DNA of 64,000 bases from assembly GCA_902614905.1 (NCBI GenBank), contig CACMMN010000001.1, positions 96,827-160,826 of the forward strand. Direction: 5' to 3'. Shown in pieces: positions 31,565 through 40,273 of the stretch. A program made the translations under genes and the position numbers. The notes under the pieces were generated by a model, which was not told the origin of the DNA, ran no database searches, and saw nothing but the letters and a program-made list of their open reading frames with translations. Positions within the stretch are counted from its first letter, which is position 1; every line of letters starts with the position of its first letter. Origin of the DNA: an uncultured Pelagibacteraceae bacterium. Lineage in GTDB: Bacteria; Pseudomonadota; Alphaproteobacteria; Pelagibacterales; Pelagibacteraceae.

Positions 31565-32497
31565 ATGTCTAATATATTAATCATAAAACATGGATCTTTA
31601 GGAGATATAGCCCAAGCTAGCGGTGCAATTCAAGATATTTGTGATCACCATTCAACTGATGATATTTTTCTTTTAACCACTAGTCTCTACATAGATCTAT
31701 TTGGGAAAAACAGCTCTTTAAAAGAAATTATTTTAGATAAAAGACTTTCAAGATTTAATTTAATTTATCTTTACAATTTAATGAAAAAGATAAAGAAAAA
31801 TAAATTTACTAAAGTTTATGACTTGCAAAATTCGTCAAGAACCTCTTTTTATAAAAAAATTTTATTTCCTAATGCAAATTTAAATATTTGGTGTTCCTCA
31901 GAGACAACTTTACCAAATGACAAAACCAAGGAGGAATTTGATAAAAACCCTGTTCTTGAAAGGTTTAATCATCAGCTAAAATCATCTGGGATAGAAACAA
32001 AACATACAATGTCTCCTGATTTCTCATGGAGTTGTGTAGATATTGAGAAAATTATGAATGAATACAAATTATCCAATTATATATTATTATTTCCATTTTG
32101 TTCACCTCATCTAACATTAAAGAAGTGGCCATACTTTAATAATTTAATAAATTTGATTAAAGCAAAATATAAAGATCAATTTAAAATTATTACTGCCCCT
32201 GGTCCTAACGAGATTAATGAAGCAGATCAATATGATGCAATTAAAATTTTAAACAATGGTAAAGCAGTGAATATTTCTCAGTTATCTTCATTAATTAAAA
32301 AAAGCAGCTTTGTTATTGCAAATGATACTGGCCCAGCACATATGGCAGCTCATCTCAATGTAAAAGGTTTAACATTGTTTGGATCACATACAACTGCAAA
32401 AAAAGTAAGTATAGAAAGAGATAATTTTAAAGCAATTCAGGTAAGTGACTTAAATAAATTAAGTGCTGAAAAAGTTTTTGAAAAAATAACCTTATAA
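31565..32497 (+). CDS. Family 9 glycosyltransferase (heptosyltransferase-like)
   Basis: 310 residues, GT-B fold. ILIIKHGSLGDIAQASGAIQDI is the GT9 N-terminal motif, and the C-terminal VIANDTGPAHMAAHLNVKGLTLFGS is the ADP-heptose-binding region of WaaC/WaaF/RfaF relatives. Expected to add a heptose-type sugar to lipopolysaccharide core at the cytoplasmic membrane face. It ends 6 bp into the convergent GT4 gene. Confidence 0.85.
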   Translation: MSNILIIKHGSLGDIAQASGAIQDICDHHSTDDIFLLTTSLYIDLFGKNSSLKEIILDKRLSRFNLIYLYNLMKKIKKNKFTKVYDLQNSSRTSFYKKILFPNANLNIWCSSETTLPNDKTKEEFDKNPVLERFNHQLKSSGIETKHTMSPDFSWSCVDIEKIMNEYKLSNYILLFPFCSPHLTLKKWPYFNNLINLIKAKYKDQFKIITAPGPNEINEADQYDAIKILNNGKAVNISQLSSLIKKSSFVIANDTGPAHMAAHLNVKGLTLFGSHTTAKKVSIERDNFKAIQVSDLNKLSAEKVFEKITL

Positions 32498-33574
32498 TAT
32501 TTCTAAATAATTTTTTATAATTTCTGACCAGTAAAATTTTTTTGATATTTCTTCTGCTTTTTTCCCAAAAACTTTATATTTATTGTTTTCCAAAATATTA
32601 GAAATTGATTGGTAAACATCATCTAAACTATTACCATCACAAATATACCCTGTCTGGTCGTGATATATTGCATCTGCAGCTCCACCATCTTTTCCACCTA
32701 TTGATGGAACCCCAAATTGTGCTGCCTCTACGTAAACTATTCCAAACCCTTCAACAGACTTTTTATAAGTTATAGAAGGCATAACAAACACATCGGAGCA
32801 TTTTAGATAAGAATTTTTTTCATCTTTAGTTAAATTTTTTGGAAATATAACCTGATCTTGTAATTTAAGTTCTGTGATTAATTTTTTAAGATTATCAATA
32901 TTTTCTCCTTGTCCGATACAAATATAAATAATGTTTGGATAAATTTCTTTTAAATTTCTAAGGGCCATAATAATTTTTTCATGGTTTTTTCTCTTATCAA
33001 ATCTAGCAACTGTAATTAATTTTGGAGTTCTTCCCTCTAATTTCTTTTTTATATTTTTGTAAATTTTGTCATCTATTTTATCTATCGGGAAAACACCTGG
33101 GTTGATTACTTTAATTTTATTTTCGTCAACGCCAACACTTATAGCAAGATTTTTAGTAAAATTAGAATTTGCAACTACCGTATGACAATTATTTAAAATT
33201 TTAATTAACCTTTTATTAATAAAAGAATTTTTTTTATGATTTATTTCTTTAGAGTGAATTAAGCAAATTTTTTTAACTTCAGTGTTTATATTTTCAAGGC
33301 TTTTCCAATGATCTGAAATTATAGCTTTAACTTTTTTATTATTCTCTAAATATGTATTTACTAAATTAGCTTTTCTGTATTTTTTGAATATTTTTGGTCC
33401 ACTTATCCTTTCAATTGAAAACGATAATTCCTTATCAAAATTATCTTGATTTGGATATTGATCAGCAAAAACTTTAATCATTACATTTTCGGATAATGAT
33501 TTAGCTAAACCATACATTAGATTTTGCATGCCACCTACTTCTGGAGGAAAAGTTCTAGTAACAATTAAATGCAT
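32492..33574 (-). CDS. Family 4 glycosyltransferase
   Basis: 360 residues, GT-B fold. TRTFPPEVGGMQNLMYGLAKSL at the N-terminus, ITVARFDKRKNHEKII, and EGFGIVYVEAAQFGVPSIGGKDGG with the E-x7-E donor motif of GT4 enzymes. Probably a mannosyl- or hexosyltransferase for surface glycans. It shares one base with the end of the upstream redoxin gene; otherwise no link to that gene is evident. Confidence 0.85.
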   Translation of the reverse strand: MHLIVTRTFPPEVGGMQNLMYGLAKSLSENVMIKVFADQYPNQDNFDKELSFSIERISGPKIFKKYRKANLVNTYLENNKKVKAIISDHWKSLENINTEVKKICLIHSKEINHKKNSFINKRLIKILNNCHTVVANSNFTKNLAISVGVDENKIKVINPGVFPIDKIDDKIYKNIKKKLEGRTPKLITVARFDKRKNHEKIIMALRNLKEIYPNIIYICIGQGENIDNLKKLITELKLQDQVIFPKNLTKDEKNSYLKCSDVFVMPSITYKKSVEGFGIVYVEAAQFGVPSIGGKDGGAADAIYHDQTGYICDGNSLDDVYQSISNILENNKYKVFGKKAEEISKKFYWSEIIKNYLEIL

Positions 33575-34131
33575 TATTTTTTAAACCATTTTATACTGCA
33601 GCCAAGGCTTGGCTTTTGTATATCTGGCCCCTTTTGTGTTTCAGATATTAGTTTCATGGCTTCGAATAATTCACTTGTTCCGTTTCTGATAGGTTTTAAA
33701 TCCCTAAGTTCTCTTATTCTTCCTCGATAATTAAGTTTAAGATCTTTATTGTATCCAAAAAAATCTGGAGTACATACAGCATCGTATTTTTTTGCTATTT
33801 CCTGCGTTTCATCAATTAAGTAAGGAAAACTAAATTTGTGTTTTGCAGAAAATTTAATCATATTTTCATAGGAATCATCTGGATAATTAATTGTATCATT
33901 TGACATGATTGCTGCTGAATTTATGCCTAAGTCTTTAAGTTTTTCACAATCTTCAACTAAGTCTTTTATAATTGCTTTTACATATGGACAATGGTTGCAA
34001 ATAAACATTATCAGTGTTCCATTTTCACCCTTGATATCATTAAGTGATAAGACAGTGTTTTCAACAGATTTTAATTTGAAATCAATTGCATGAAGATTAA
34101 AATCACATATTGGAGTTTTTGTTAATGCCAT
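33574..34131 (-). CDS. Thioredoxin-fold redoxin (AhpC/TSA-like) with CNHC motif
   Basis: 185 residues, cytoplasmic. IMFICNHCPYVKAIIKDL contains the CxxC-like CNHC active site; SAAIMSNDTINYPDDSYENM and YDAVCTPDFFGYNKDLKLNYRG are typical of the thioredoxin-family proteins often annotated as redoxin or peroxiredoxin-like. A third cysteine (SLGCSIKW) near the C-terminus is also conserved in that group. Divergent by 20 bp from the gamma-carbonic-anhydrase gene. Substrate unknown. Confidence 0.8.
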   Translation of the reverse strand: MALTKTPICDFNLHAIDFKLKSVENTVLSLNDIKGENGTLIMFICNHCPYVKAIIKDLVEDCEKLKDLGINSAAIMSNDTINYPDDSYENMIKFSAKHKFSFPYLIDETQEIAKKYDAVCTPDFFGYNKDLKLNYRGRIRELRDLKPIRNGTSELFEAMKLISETQKGPDIQKPSLGCSIKWFKK

Positions 34132-34151
34132 GTTAAAATAATTTATAAATT

Positions 34152-34664
34152 ATGTTTTACGATTTAAAAGATAAAAAACCAAAAAACTCTGGCGAAAATT
34201 GGGTAGCACCTAACGCAGTGATCATTGGTGATGTAACTTTAGAAAAAAATTCTAGTATTTGGTTTAATGCTACTTTAAGGGGAGACATAGAAAATATTCA
34301 TATTGGAGAAGGTTCTAATGTTCAAGATGGATGTGTTTTACACACTGATCCAGGATGTCCTTTAAAAGTTGGAAAAAATGTAACCATTGGACATTTAGTG
34401 ATGCTTCATGGATGCACAATAGGGGACAATAGTTTAATTGGAATAGGTGCAGTCATCCTTAACAAAGTAAAGATAGGAAAAAATTGTATTATTGGTGCAA
34501 AAGCTTTAATAACAGAAAACAAAGTAATACCAGATAATTCATTAGTAATAGGATCGCCAGGAAAAGTAATCAGAGAGGTTACAGACGAAGAAAAAAAAGC
34601 TGTTGATGAAAATACTAAACACTACCAGTATAATTGGAAGAGATATTCACAATCTATATTTTAG
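34152..34664 (+). CDS. Gamma-carbonic anhydrase family protein (left-handed beta-helix)
   Basis: 170 residues of hexapeptide repeats: GDVTLEKNSSIWFNATLRGDIENIHIG, VLHTDPGCPLKVGKNVTIGHLVMLHG and VIGSPGKVIREVTDEE. Three histidines positioned as HTD, GHLVMLHG match the zinc ligands of the YrdA/PaaY gamma-CA family. Members may hydrate CO2 or act as thioesterase-like or assembly proteins. 3 bp separates it from the tautomerase gene, so they are co-transcribed. Confidence 0.87.
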   Translation: MFYDLKDKKPKNSGENWVAPNAVIIGDVTLEKNSSIWFNATLRGDIENIHIGEGSNVQDGCVLHTDPGCPLKVGKNVTIGHLVMLHGCTIGDNSLIGIGAVILNKVKIGKNCIIGAKALITENKVIPDNSLVIGSPGKVIREVTDEEKKAVDENTKHYQYNWKRYSQSIF

Positions 34665-34667
34665 ATA

Positions 34668-35108
34668 ATGCCAACTTATACAGTAACTACATCAAATGTT
34701 AATCTTAACTCTAAAAAACAAAAAGAACTAGCTAAAGGAATTACTAAAGTTCATAATGTTGTAACTGGTGCAAATACTTATTTTGCTCAAGTCATATTTA
34801 ATAACACAAAGAAAAAAAATCATTTTATGGGAGGTAAAATAGTAAAAGAACCCTCTATTTTTTTACTCGGTCAAATTAGAGCTGGACGTCCAAAGAAAAC
34901 AAAAGACAGATTAATTTCTGATTTAAAAAATATTATTGTTAAAACATCAAAATTAGATGAAACACAAGTATGGGTTTATATAATAGACTTACCACCTTCA
35001 CAAATGATTGAATATGGAGCTGTATTACCAGAATCTGGAAGAGAAAAACAATGGTTTATGGGTTTATCAAATAAACTAAAAAAAAAATTATCTGCTTTAG
35101 AAAAATAA
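34668..35108 (+). CDS. Tautomerase-superfamily protein resembling cis-3-chloroacrylate dehalogenase
   Basis: 146 residues, the length of cis-CaaD subunits. After removal of the initiator Met, the numbering gives Pro1, His28, Arg70, Arg73, Tyr103 and Glu114, the full set of catalytic residues described for cis-CaaD. Residues near Arg70 read LLGQIRAGRP. The N-terminal proline acts as general base or acid in the superfamily. The native substrate is unlikely to be chloroacrylate; homologues such as Cg10062 keep all six residues but act poorly as dehalogenases. It is the second gene after the gamma-carbonic anhydrase homologue. Confidence 0.82.
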   Translation: MPTYTVTTSNVNLNSKKQKELAKGITKVHNVVTGANTYFAQVIFNNTKKKNHFMGGKIVKEPSIFLLGQIRAGRPKKTKDRLISDLKNIIVKTSKLDETQVWVYIIDLPPSQMIEYGAVLPESGREKQWFMGLSNKLKKKLSALEK

Positions 35109-35110
35109 TA

Positions 35111-35710
35111 TTAAGGAACAAGCCAACTATTTTTGCTTTTTTCTAAATCAAACCTGGCTCTTCGATGACCTTTGGCAGCCAGATAAAGCCACTCAATAGA
35201 TTTAATTTTACACTGAATAACAGTAAAATTTTTATAACCCTCTTCACTTTGCTCTTTTGTATAATCAAAATTATCTAATTCTGGTTTTAATCCTGATGTT
35301 GGAACATCAGATACAGTTCCTGGACCTTTGTCTACTAAATAACATTTTCTACTTATATGTTGAGTTTTATCCCACGAGGTTTTTGTAATTTCATTTTTAT
35401 GATTTATTACACAATTCACTTTTAATCTTACTTGGATTTTTTCATTTTTATCGTAAAATAACATTGAAGCATTTGGATTTTTTTTTAGAATTTCTATTTT
35501 ATCTGATCTAATATCGCTATGGAATTGAACTAAATTATTTGATTGATCCGATTTTCTTAAAACCACAATTCTTCCGTCGATATTATTATCATTACCGCAA
35601 ATAAAAGTTGGAATTCTAAATTGAGAAGCTCTATTTTTTACAGCATCATCAAGCATGAGCCATATTTTTTTTTTAATTTCAATAAAATCTTCATAGTATG
35701 CTGGTTGCAT
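35111..35710 (-). CDS. Pyridoxamine 5'-phosphate oxidase family flavoprotein (PNPOx-like)
   Basis: 199 residues. An FMN-binding split-barrel pattern is present: NRASQFRIPTFICGNDN, GRIVVLRKSDQSNNLVQFHSDIRSDKI and NPNASMLFYDKNEKIQVRLKV. The C-terminal EWLYLAAKGHRRARFDL is like the PNPOx tail. It may be the true PdxH-like oxidase or an FMN/F420 reductase of the Alr4036 group; the unusual N-terminus favours the latter. Its end is 2 bp from the convergent tautomerase gene. Confidence 0.72.
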   Translation of the reverse strand: MQPAYYEDFIEIKKKIWLMLDDAVKNRASQFRIPTFICGNDNNIDGRIVVLRKSDQSNNLVQFHSDIRSDKIEILKKNPNASMLFYDKNEKIQVRLKVNCVINHKNEITKTSWDKTQHISRKCYLVDKGPGTVSDVPTSGLKPELDNFDYTKEQSEEGYKNFTVIQCKIKSIEWLYLAAKGHRRARFDLEKSKNSWLVP

Positions 35711-35716
35711 ATACTA

Positions 35717-36586
35717 CTACTTTCTAAATCTTTTGATTAAACTTGATGTATCCCAACGATTTCCTCCCATGCCTTGGACTTCACCATAAAATTTATCAAC
35801 TAATTCAGTTATAGGTAACAAGGATCCATTATTTTTTGCTTCATCCATTGCGATTTTTAAGTCTTTCCTCATCCAATCAACAGCAAAACCAAAGTCAAAT
35901 TTATCATCAATCATTGTTTTGTATCTATTTTCCATTTGCCAAGATTGAGCAGCCCCTTTAGAAATAACTTCAATTACGTCCTCCATTTTCAATCCTGCTT
36001 TAATCCCAAAATTAATTCCCTCTGACAAACCTTGAACTAAACCTGCTATACAAATTTGATTAACCATTTTAGCTAATTGACCACATCCTGCTTTACCAAG
36101 TAATTTCATTTTTTTGCTATAACAATCTATTTTATCTTTAGCTTTATCAAAGTCAGCTTGATCTCCACCGACCATAACTGTAAGAGCTCCATTTTCTGCT
36201 CCAGCTTGACCACCAGATACTGGAGCATCTAAAGATCCAAATCCATTTTTTTTTGCATAATCATAAATTTCTCGCGCAATTGTTGCCGACGCTGTGGTGT
36301 TATCAATATAAACGGCATCTTTTTTAATTGTTTTAAAAATTCCTTTTTCACCAAATGTAACTTCTCTTAGGTCATTGTCGTTTCCAACGCATGTAAAAAC
36401 ATAATCAGCATCTTTTGCTGCTTCGGCAGGTGTTTCTGCCATTTTTCCTTTATGTTCAGTTATCCATTTCTCTGCTTTGGTTTTTGTTCGATTAAAAACA
36501 GTTACATTATGACCACCTTTTGATATATATCCTGCCATCGGATATCCCATGACACCAAGACCTATAAAAGCTACATTACAACTCAT
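35717..36586 (-). CDS. Beta-hydroxyacid dehydrogenase (3-hydroxyisobutyrate/tartronate semialdehyde type)
   Basis: 289 residues. NAD(P) motif FIGLGVMGYPMAGYISKGG at the N-terminus, substrate signature DAPVSGGQAGAENGALTVMVGG, and catalytic lysine in QLAKMVNQICIAGLVQGLSE. It would oxidise or reduce a small beta-hydroxy acid; glycerate, hydroxyisobutyrate and succinic semialdehyde-type substrates are all possible. It precedes the PNPOx-like gene on the same strand (6 bp). Confidence 0.87.
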   Translation of the reverse strand: MSCNVAFIGLGVMGYPMAGYISKGGHNVTVFNRTKTKAEKWITEHKGKMAETPAEAAKDADYVFTCVGNDNDLREVTFGEKGIFKTIKKDAVYIDNTTASATIAREIYDYAKKNGFGSLDAPVSGGQAGAENGALTVMVGGDQADFDKAKDKIDCYSKKMKLLGKAGCGQLAKMVNQICIAGLVQGLSEGINFGIKAGLKMEDVIEVISKGAAQSWQMENRYKTMIDDKFDFGFAVDWMRKDLKIAMDEAKNNGSLLPITELVDKFYGEVQGMGGNRWDTSSLIKRFRK

Positions 36587-36594
36587 AATTTTTT

Positions 36595-37800
36595 ATGTTT
36601 AATAGTTTAAGTTTAAAAGTAATTCTATTTGGATTCATATTTACATTTTTTTCTAGCTTTGGACAGAGTTTTTTTTTAGGTCTTTTCAATTCTAGTATTC
36701 GTGATGCATTATCAATTACTCACGGACAATTTGGCACAATCTATGCATCAGCAACATTACTAAGCAGTCTAGTTATTATTTGGGTAGGAAAAAAAATTGA
36801 TGATATTGATGTCTTTAAATTTGGAACATTTGTAACTTTGCTTTTATCTTTTTCATGTTATTTTTTTTCTAAGGTCTCATCGGCAACCTTTTTATTTATC
36901 GCTATTTTTTTAATGAGATTTTCAGGTCAAGGATTAATGTCTCACACTGCTACTACAACGATTTCAAGATACTTTACCAAATCAAGAGGAAAAGCTTTAA
37001 GCACAGGTTGGTTTGGATTATCTACAGCTGAGTTTATATTACCTGTATTTATCATTTATCTATTAACTTTTATAGAATGGAGAAGTATATGGATTAATAT
37101 TTCTTTTGTAATTTTACTTTTGCCAATAATTTCATATTTGCTTATTAAAAAGATCAAACTTTACTCAAGAGAAATTGATAACAATAAAAATAAAAGAAAT
37201 ATAAAGATTAAAAATTGGAAAAGAATTGAAGTTATAAAGGATTATAGATTTTATATAGTTTGCGCAAATATGCTTGCAATGCCATGGATCGCGACTGGAA
37301 TATTTGTTTACCAGTCATTTATTCTTTCATCAAAAAATTGGGGTCCTTATGTTATTGCACAATCCTTTATGGCTTATTCTGTTTTATCAGTAATTACATT
37401 ATTTATTGCAGGATTTTTAATTGATAAGTTTTCGAGCAGAAAGCTTTTAATTTATATGAATTTACCTTTTTTACTCTCTCTGTTTTTAATTATTGTTTTT
37501 GACAACCCTATAGTTTCTTTTTTATTTCTAGGATTAATAGGAATTTCAAATGGTTTAGCAAACGTGCTTGGTTCTTCAACTTGGGCGGAAGTTTATGGAG
37601 TAAAACATATTGGTTCAATTAAAGCTTTAACAACAGCACTTATGGTATTTTCAACTGCCTTTGGGACAGCAGTATTTGGTTTATTAATAGATAAAGGATT
37701 TTCAATAGAGCAGATTTCTATGATTTCAGGAACCTATATTTTTCTAGCTCTAATCGCTCTTTTTTTTGTCAGAAATAAACTTAATCCAATTAAAATTTAA
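36595..37800 (+). CDS. Major facilitator superfamily transporter
   Basis: 401 residues with about twelve membrane segments, a charged central loop (KKIKLYSREIDNNKNKRNIKIKNWKR) and A-type loop signatures GKKIDDIDVFKFG and SRYFTKSRGKALSTGWFG. Divergent from the dehydrogenase gene by 8 bp. Resembles the oxalate/formate antiporter-like MFS group seen near hydroxyacid enzymes, but substrate is unknown. Confidence 0.85.
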   Translation: MFNSLSLKVILFGFIFTFFSSFGQSFFLGLFNSSIRDALSITHGQFGTIYASATLLSSLVIIWVGKKIDDIDVFKFGTFVTLLLSFSCYFFSKVSSATFLFIAIFLMRFSGQGLMSHTATTTISRYFTKSRGKALSTGWFGLSTAEFILPVFIIYLLTFIEWRSIWINISFVILLLPIISYLLIKKIKLYSREIDNNKNKRNIKIKNWKRIEVIKDYRFYIVCANMLAMPWIATGIFVYQSFILSSKNWGPYVIAQSFMAYSVLSVITLFIAGFLIDKFSSRKLLIYMNLPFLLSLFLIIVFDNPIVSFLFLGLIGISNGLANVLGSSTWAEVYGVKHIGSIKALTTALMVFSTAFGTAVFGLLIDKGFSIEQISMISGTYIFLALIALFFVRNKLNPIKI

Positions 37801-37842
37801 AAAAAACTTGATTTTTTAAAGTTGCATGTATAAACAATCCGC

Positions 37843-38370
37843 ATGGCAAGAGTAACCGTAGAAGATTGTATAGATAAAGTAGATAGCCCTTATGAGCTTG
37901 TTTTAGTTGCAAAAGAAAGAGCTACTCAGCTAAATTCAGGAATTGAACCATCGGTTGACAGAGATAATGATAAAAACACAGTTATAGCTTTAAGAGAAAT
38001 TGCTGTTGAGAACGTCAAAGTAAATGAATTAACAGATAGTGCTGTTTACAAATTAAGAAAACATATTGAACAAGTTGATGATTTAAGTGAAGATGATGAA
38101 GATATTGGAGATGACTTTGAAAGCTTATACAAAGGTGAGATTTCTAAAAGTGGTGCACCAATTTTACCATCAAAAAGAGCAAGAAAAGTTCCTGAAAAAA
38201 TTCAGGTTTCAAAAGAAGATTTAGCTGAATTACAAAATTCTGACGCACCTGCACAATCTGAAAATGTTTCATCAGAGCCTCAAGAAAATGAGACCGGTGA
38301 AGTATCATTAGATGAAATTGTTGAAAATGACAGCCAGACAGAGGAAAATTCTGAGACTTCAGAACAATAA
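37843..38370 (+). CDS. rpoZ: RNA polymerase omega subunit with long acidic C-terminal extension
   Basis: 175 residues. The first ~65 residues are a normal omega core: [27 protein letters not shown] and [18 protein letters not shown]. The remaining ~110 residues are low-complexity and highly acidic ([14 protein letters not shown], later [18 protein letters not shown]), with one basic cluster (PSKRARKV). Enterobacterial omega has about 90 residues, so this one is double length. A TATAAA box is 15 bases before the start codon, so the leader would be very short. cmk follows 39 bp later. Confidence 0.9.
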   Translation: MARVTVEDCIDKVDSPYELVLVAKERATQLNSGIEPSVDRDNDKNTVIALREIAVENVKVNELTDSAVYKLRKHIEQVDDLSEDDEDIGDDFESLYKGEISKSGAPILPSKRARKVPEKIQVSKEDLAELQNSDAPAQSENVSSEPQENETGEVSLDEIVENDSQTEENSETSEQ

Positions 38371-38409
38371 TATTTAATTAATTTTTAAAATAAGATATCC
38401 ATTAACTTA

Positions 38410-39039
38410 ATGAGCAAATCTCTTATAGTTGCATGTGATGGAGAAGCTGCTAGTGGAAAAAGCACTGGTGCGAAATTATTATCAAAAAAGTATAAACTAT
38501 TGTTATTAAACTCAGGTCTTTTATATCGATATGCAAGCAAATTATTAATAACAAAAAAACCAAAAAAACCAATTCCTTATCTAAAAAAAATATTTAAAAG
38601 AATTTCTTATAATTTAATAAAAAAACAATCACTTCATTCACAAGAAATAAGTAATCACGTAGGTTATTTAGCTAAAGATAAAGCTGTTCGAGATATAATG
38701 AGAATTTACCAAAAAAAAATAATAAAAAAAAATAAAAGAATTTGTGTTGAGGGAAGAGATATTGCCACAAAAATTCTAAATAAAAACCCAAGATATGATT
38801 TAGCATTTTATTTTACTTGTAAAATAAGTATTGCAGCTAAAAGAAGATGGAAAGAATTAAAAAAGAAAGTAACCTTAAAAGAGGTCCAGAAAAGTTTAGC
38901 AAAAAGAACAAAAATGGATAAAAAAAGAAAACATTCACCATTAAAAAAAGTAAATGATGCTATTCTTATTCGGACAGATAGATTAAGTAAAAAAGAAGTT
39001 TTAAGAAGAATGTCAAACGAAGTTGATAAAATTACTTAA
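38410..39039 (+). CDS. cmk: Cytidylate kinase
   Basis: 209 residues. P-loop GEAASGKSTGAKLL at about 11-24, CVEGRDIATKIL, and RWKELKKKVTLKEVQKSLAKR in the lid region identify CMP kinase. It phosphorylates CMP/dCMP. The protein is short and lysine-rich like most in the window. Its stop overlaps the convergent CoA transferase gene by 4 bp. Confidence 0.9.
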   Translation: MSKSLIVACDGEAASGKSTGAKLLSKKYKLLLLNSGLLYRYASKLLITKKPKKPIPYLKKIFKRISYNLIKKQSLHSQEISNHVGYLAKDKAVRDIMRIYQKKIIKKNKRICVEGRDIATKILNKNPRYDLAFYFTCKISIAAKRRWKELKKKVTLKEVQKSLAKRTKMDKKRKHSPLKKVNDAILIRTDRLSKKEVLRRMSNEVDKIT

Positions 39040-40181
39040 TTACAAAATTCTTCAATAATTTTTTTTCTATGTTCGTCTAAATCAGGTATATCACCTCTAG
39101 TTTTACTATCCTTATAGTTTGACATTTTAATAGGGTTGCCTGCTGTTTTGAACTCACCTATCTTTTTGTGAAAAGAATTAACAATCATATTTCTAGATTC
39201 TATTTGTGGATTTTCTACTGCTTGCTTTATATTAAATATTGGTCCGCAAGGTATTTTATCTTTCTCCATAAGACTTATCCATTCCGAGGTTGACTTTGAT
39301 GAAAGTTTTTTCTCAAGAATAATTTTTAACTCGTCCATATTCTTGCTTCTTACAGAATTTGTATTAAATTTTTCATCTTTTGAAATTTCAGAAATATTTA
39401 GTAATACACAAAGTTTTTCGAATAATTTATCATTACCTGCTGCAATAATAATATAACTATCCTTAGTTTTAAATGCCTCGAAGGGTGCAATTGATGGATG
39501 TCTAGATCCCATCGGTTTAGGTATTTCTTTTTTTGATAGGTATCTTGCAATTGCATTTTCTAAAATTGCAATTTGACAATCAAGCATAGAAACATCAATA
39601 TAAGTTCCTTTTCCTGTTTTTTGTCTATCATATAAAGCAGCATTAACTCCAATAGCCGTAAACAAACCTGCAGTAATATCACCAATTGATGTACCAACTC
39701 TTGTTGGCTCAGAGTTTGGTTGTCCTGTTACACTCATCAATCCCCCCATACCTTGAACAACCATGTCGTAAGCTGGTAACTCTCTTAATGGACCTGTTTG
39801 CCCAAAACCAGAAGCGGATGCATATATTAGTTTTGGATATTTTTTACAAACATTTTTCCAACCGTAACCCCATTTTTCTAAAGTACCTGGCTTAAAATTC
39901 TCAACAAGTACATCTGCTTTTTCTAAAATTTTATCAAAGATTTTTTTATCCTCTTTATATTTTAAATTTAGAGCAATACTTTCTTTACCTCTATTTAAAG
40001 ACATAAAATATGCAGAGTACTCCTCTATGAAAGGACCAAACTTTCTAGAGTCATCTCCAACACCAGGTGCCTCAACTTTGATAACTCTTGCTCCTAGATC
40101 TGATAAAACCATTGTACAATAAGGTCCGACAAGAACTCTTGTTAAATCAAGAACTAGTATGTTTTTTAAAGGTCCATCCAT
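39036..40181 (-). CDS. Family III CoA transferase (CaiB/BaiF)
   Basis: 381 residues. LVLDLTRVLVGPYCTMVLSDLGARVIKVE is the signature N-terminus; the catalytic aspartate lies in DVSMLDCQIAIL; TGKGTYIDVSML and RHPSIAPFEAFKT are conserved. It moves CoA between carboxylic acids; the substrate pair (for example succinate and a small organic acid) cannot be inferred. Divergent from the TRAP operon by 92 bp, so a link with the imported substrate is plausible. Confidence 0.9.
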   Translation of the reverse strand: MDGPLKNILVLDLTRVLVGPYCTMVLSDLGARVIKVEAPGVGDDSRKFGPFIEEYSAYFMSLNRGKESIALNLKYKEDKKIFDKILEKADVLVENFKPGTLEKWGYGWKNVCKKYPKLIYASASGFGQTGPLRELPAYDMVVQGMGGLMSVTGQPNSEPTRVGTSIGDITAGLFTAIGVNAALYDRQKTGKGTYIDVSMLDCQIAILENAIARYLSKKEIPKPMGSRHPSIAPFEAFKTKDSYIIIAAGNDKLFEKLCVLLNISEISKDEKFNTNSVRSKNMDELKIILEKKLSSKSTSEWISLMEKDKIPCGPIFNIKQAVENPQIESRNMIVNSFHKKIGEFKTAGNPIKMSNYKDSKTRGDIPDLDEHRKKIIEEFCN

Positions 40182-40212
40182 AAAATAATCTTATTCAGTA
40201 CTTTAATACATA

Positions 40213-40241
40213 TTGACTCTTATTAATAAGTTACATTTAAT
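40213..40241 (+). promoter_or_regulatory. Promoter of the TRAP transporter with a palindrome in the spacer
   Basis: TTGACT (40213-40218), 17-bp spacer, TTTAAT (40236-40241). The spacer begins with CTTATTAATAAG (40219-40230), a perfect 12-bp palindrome placed where a repressor would block RNA polymerase. A GAGAGGGA ribosome binding site follows near 40262. Confidence 0.55.
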
Positions 40242-40273
40242 ATACCATTAAATAATTAAAGAGAGGGATAAAT

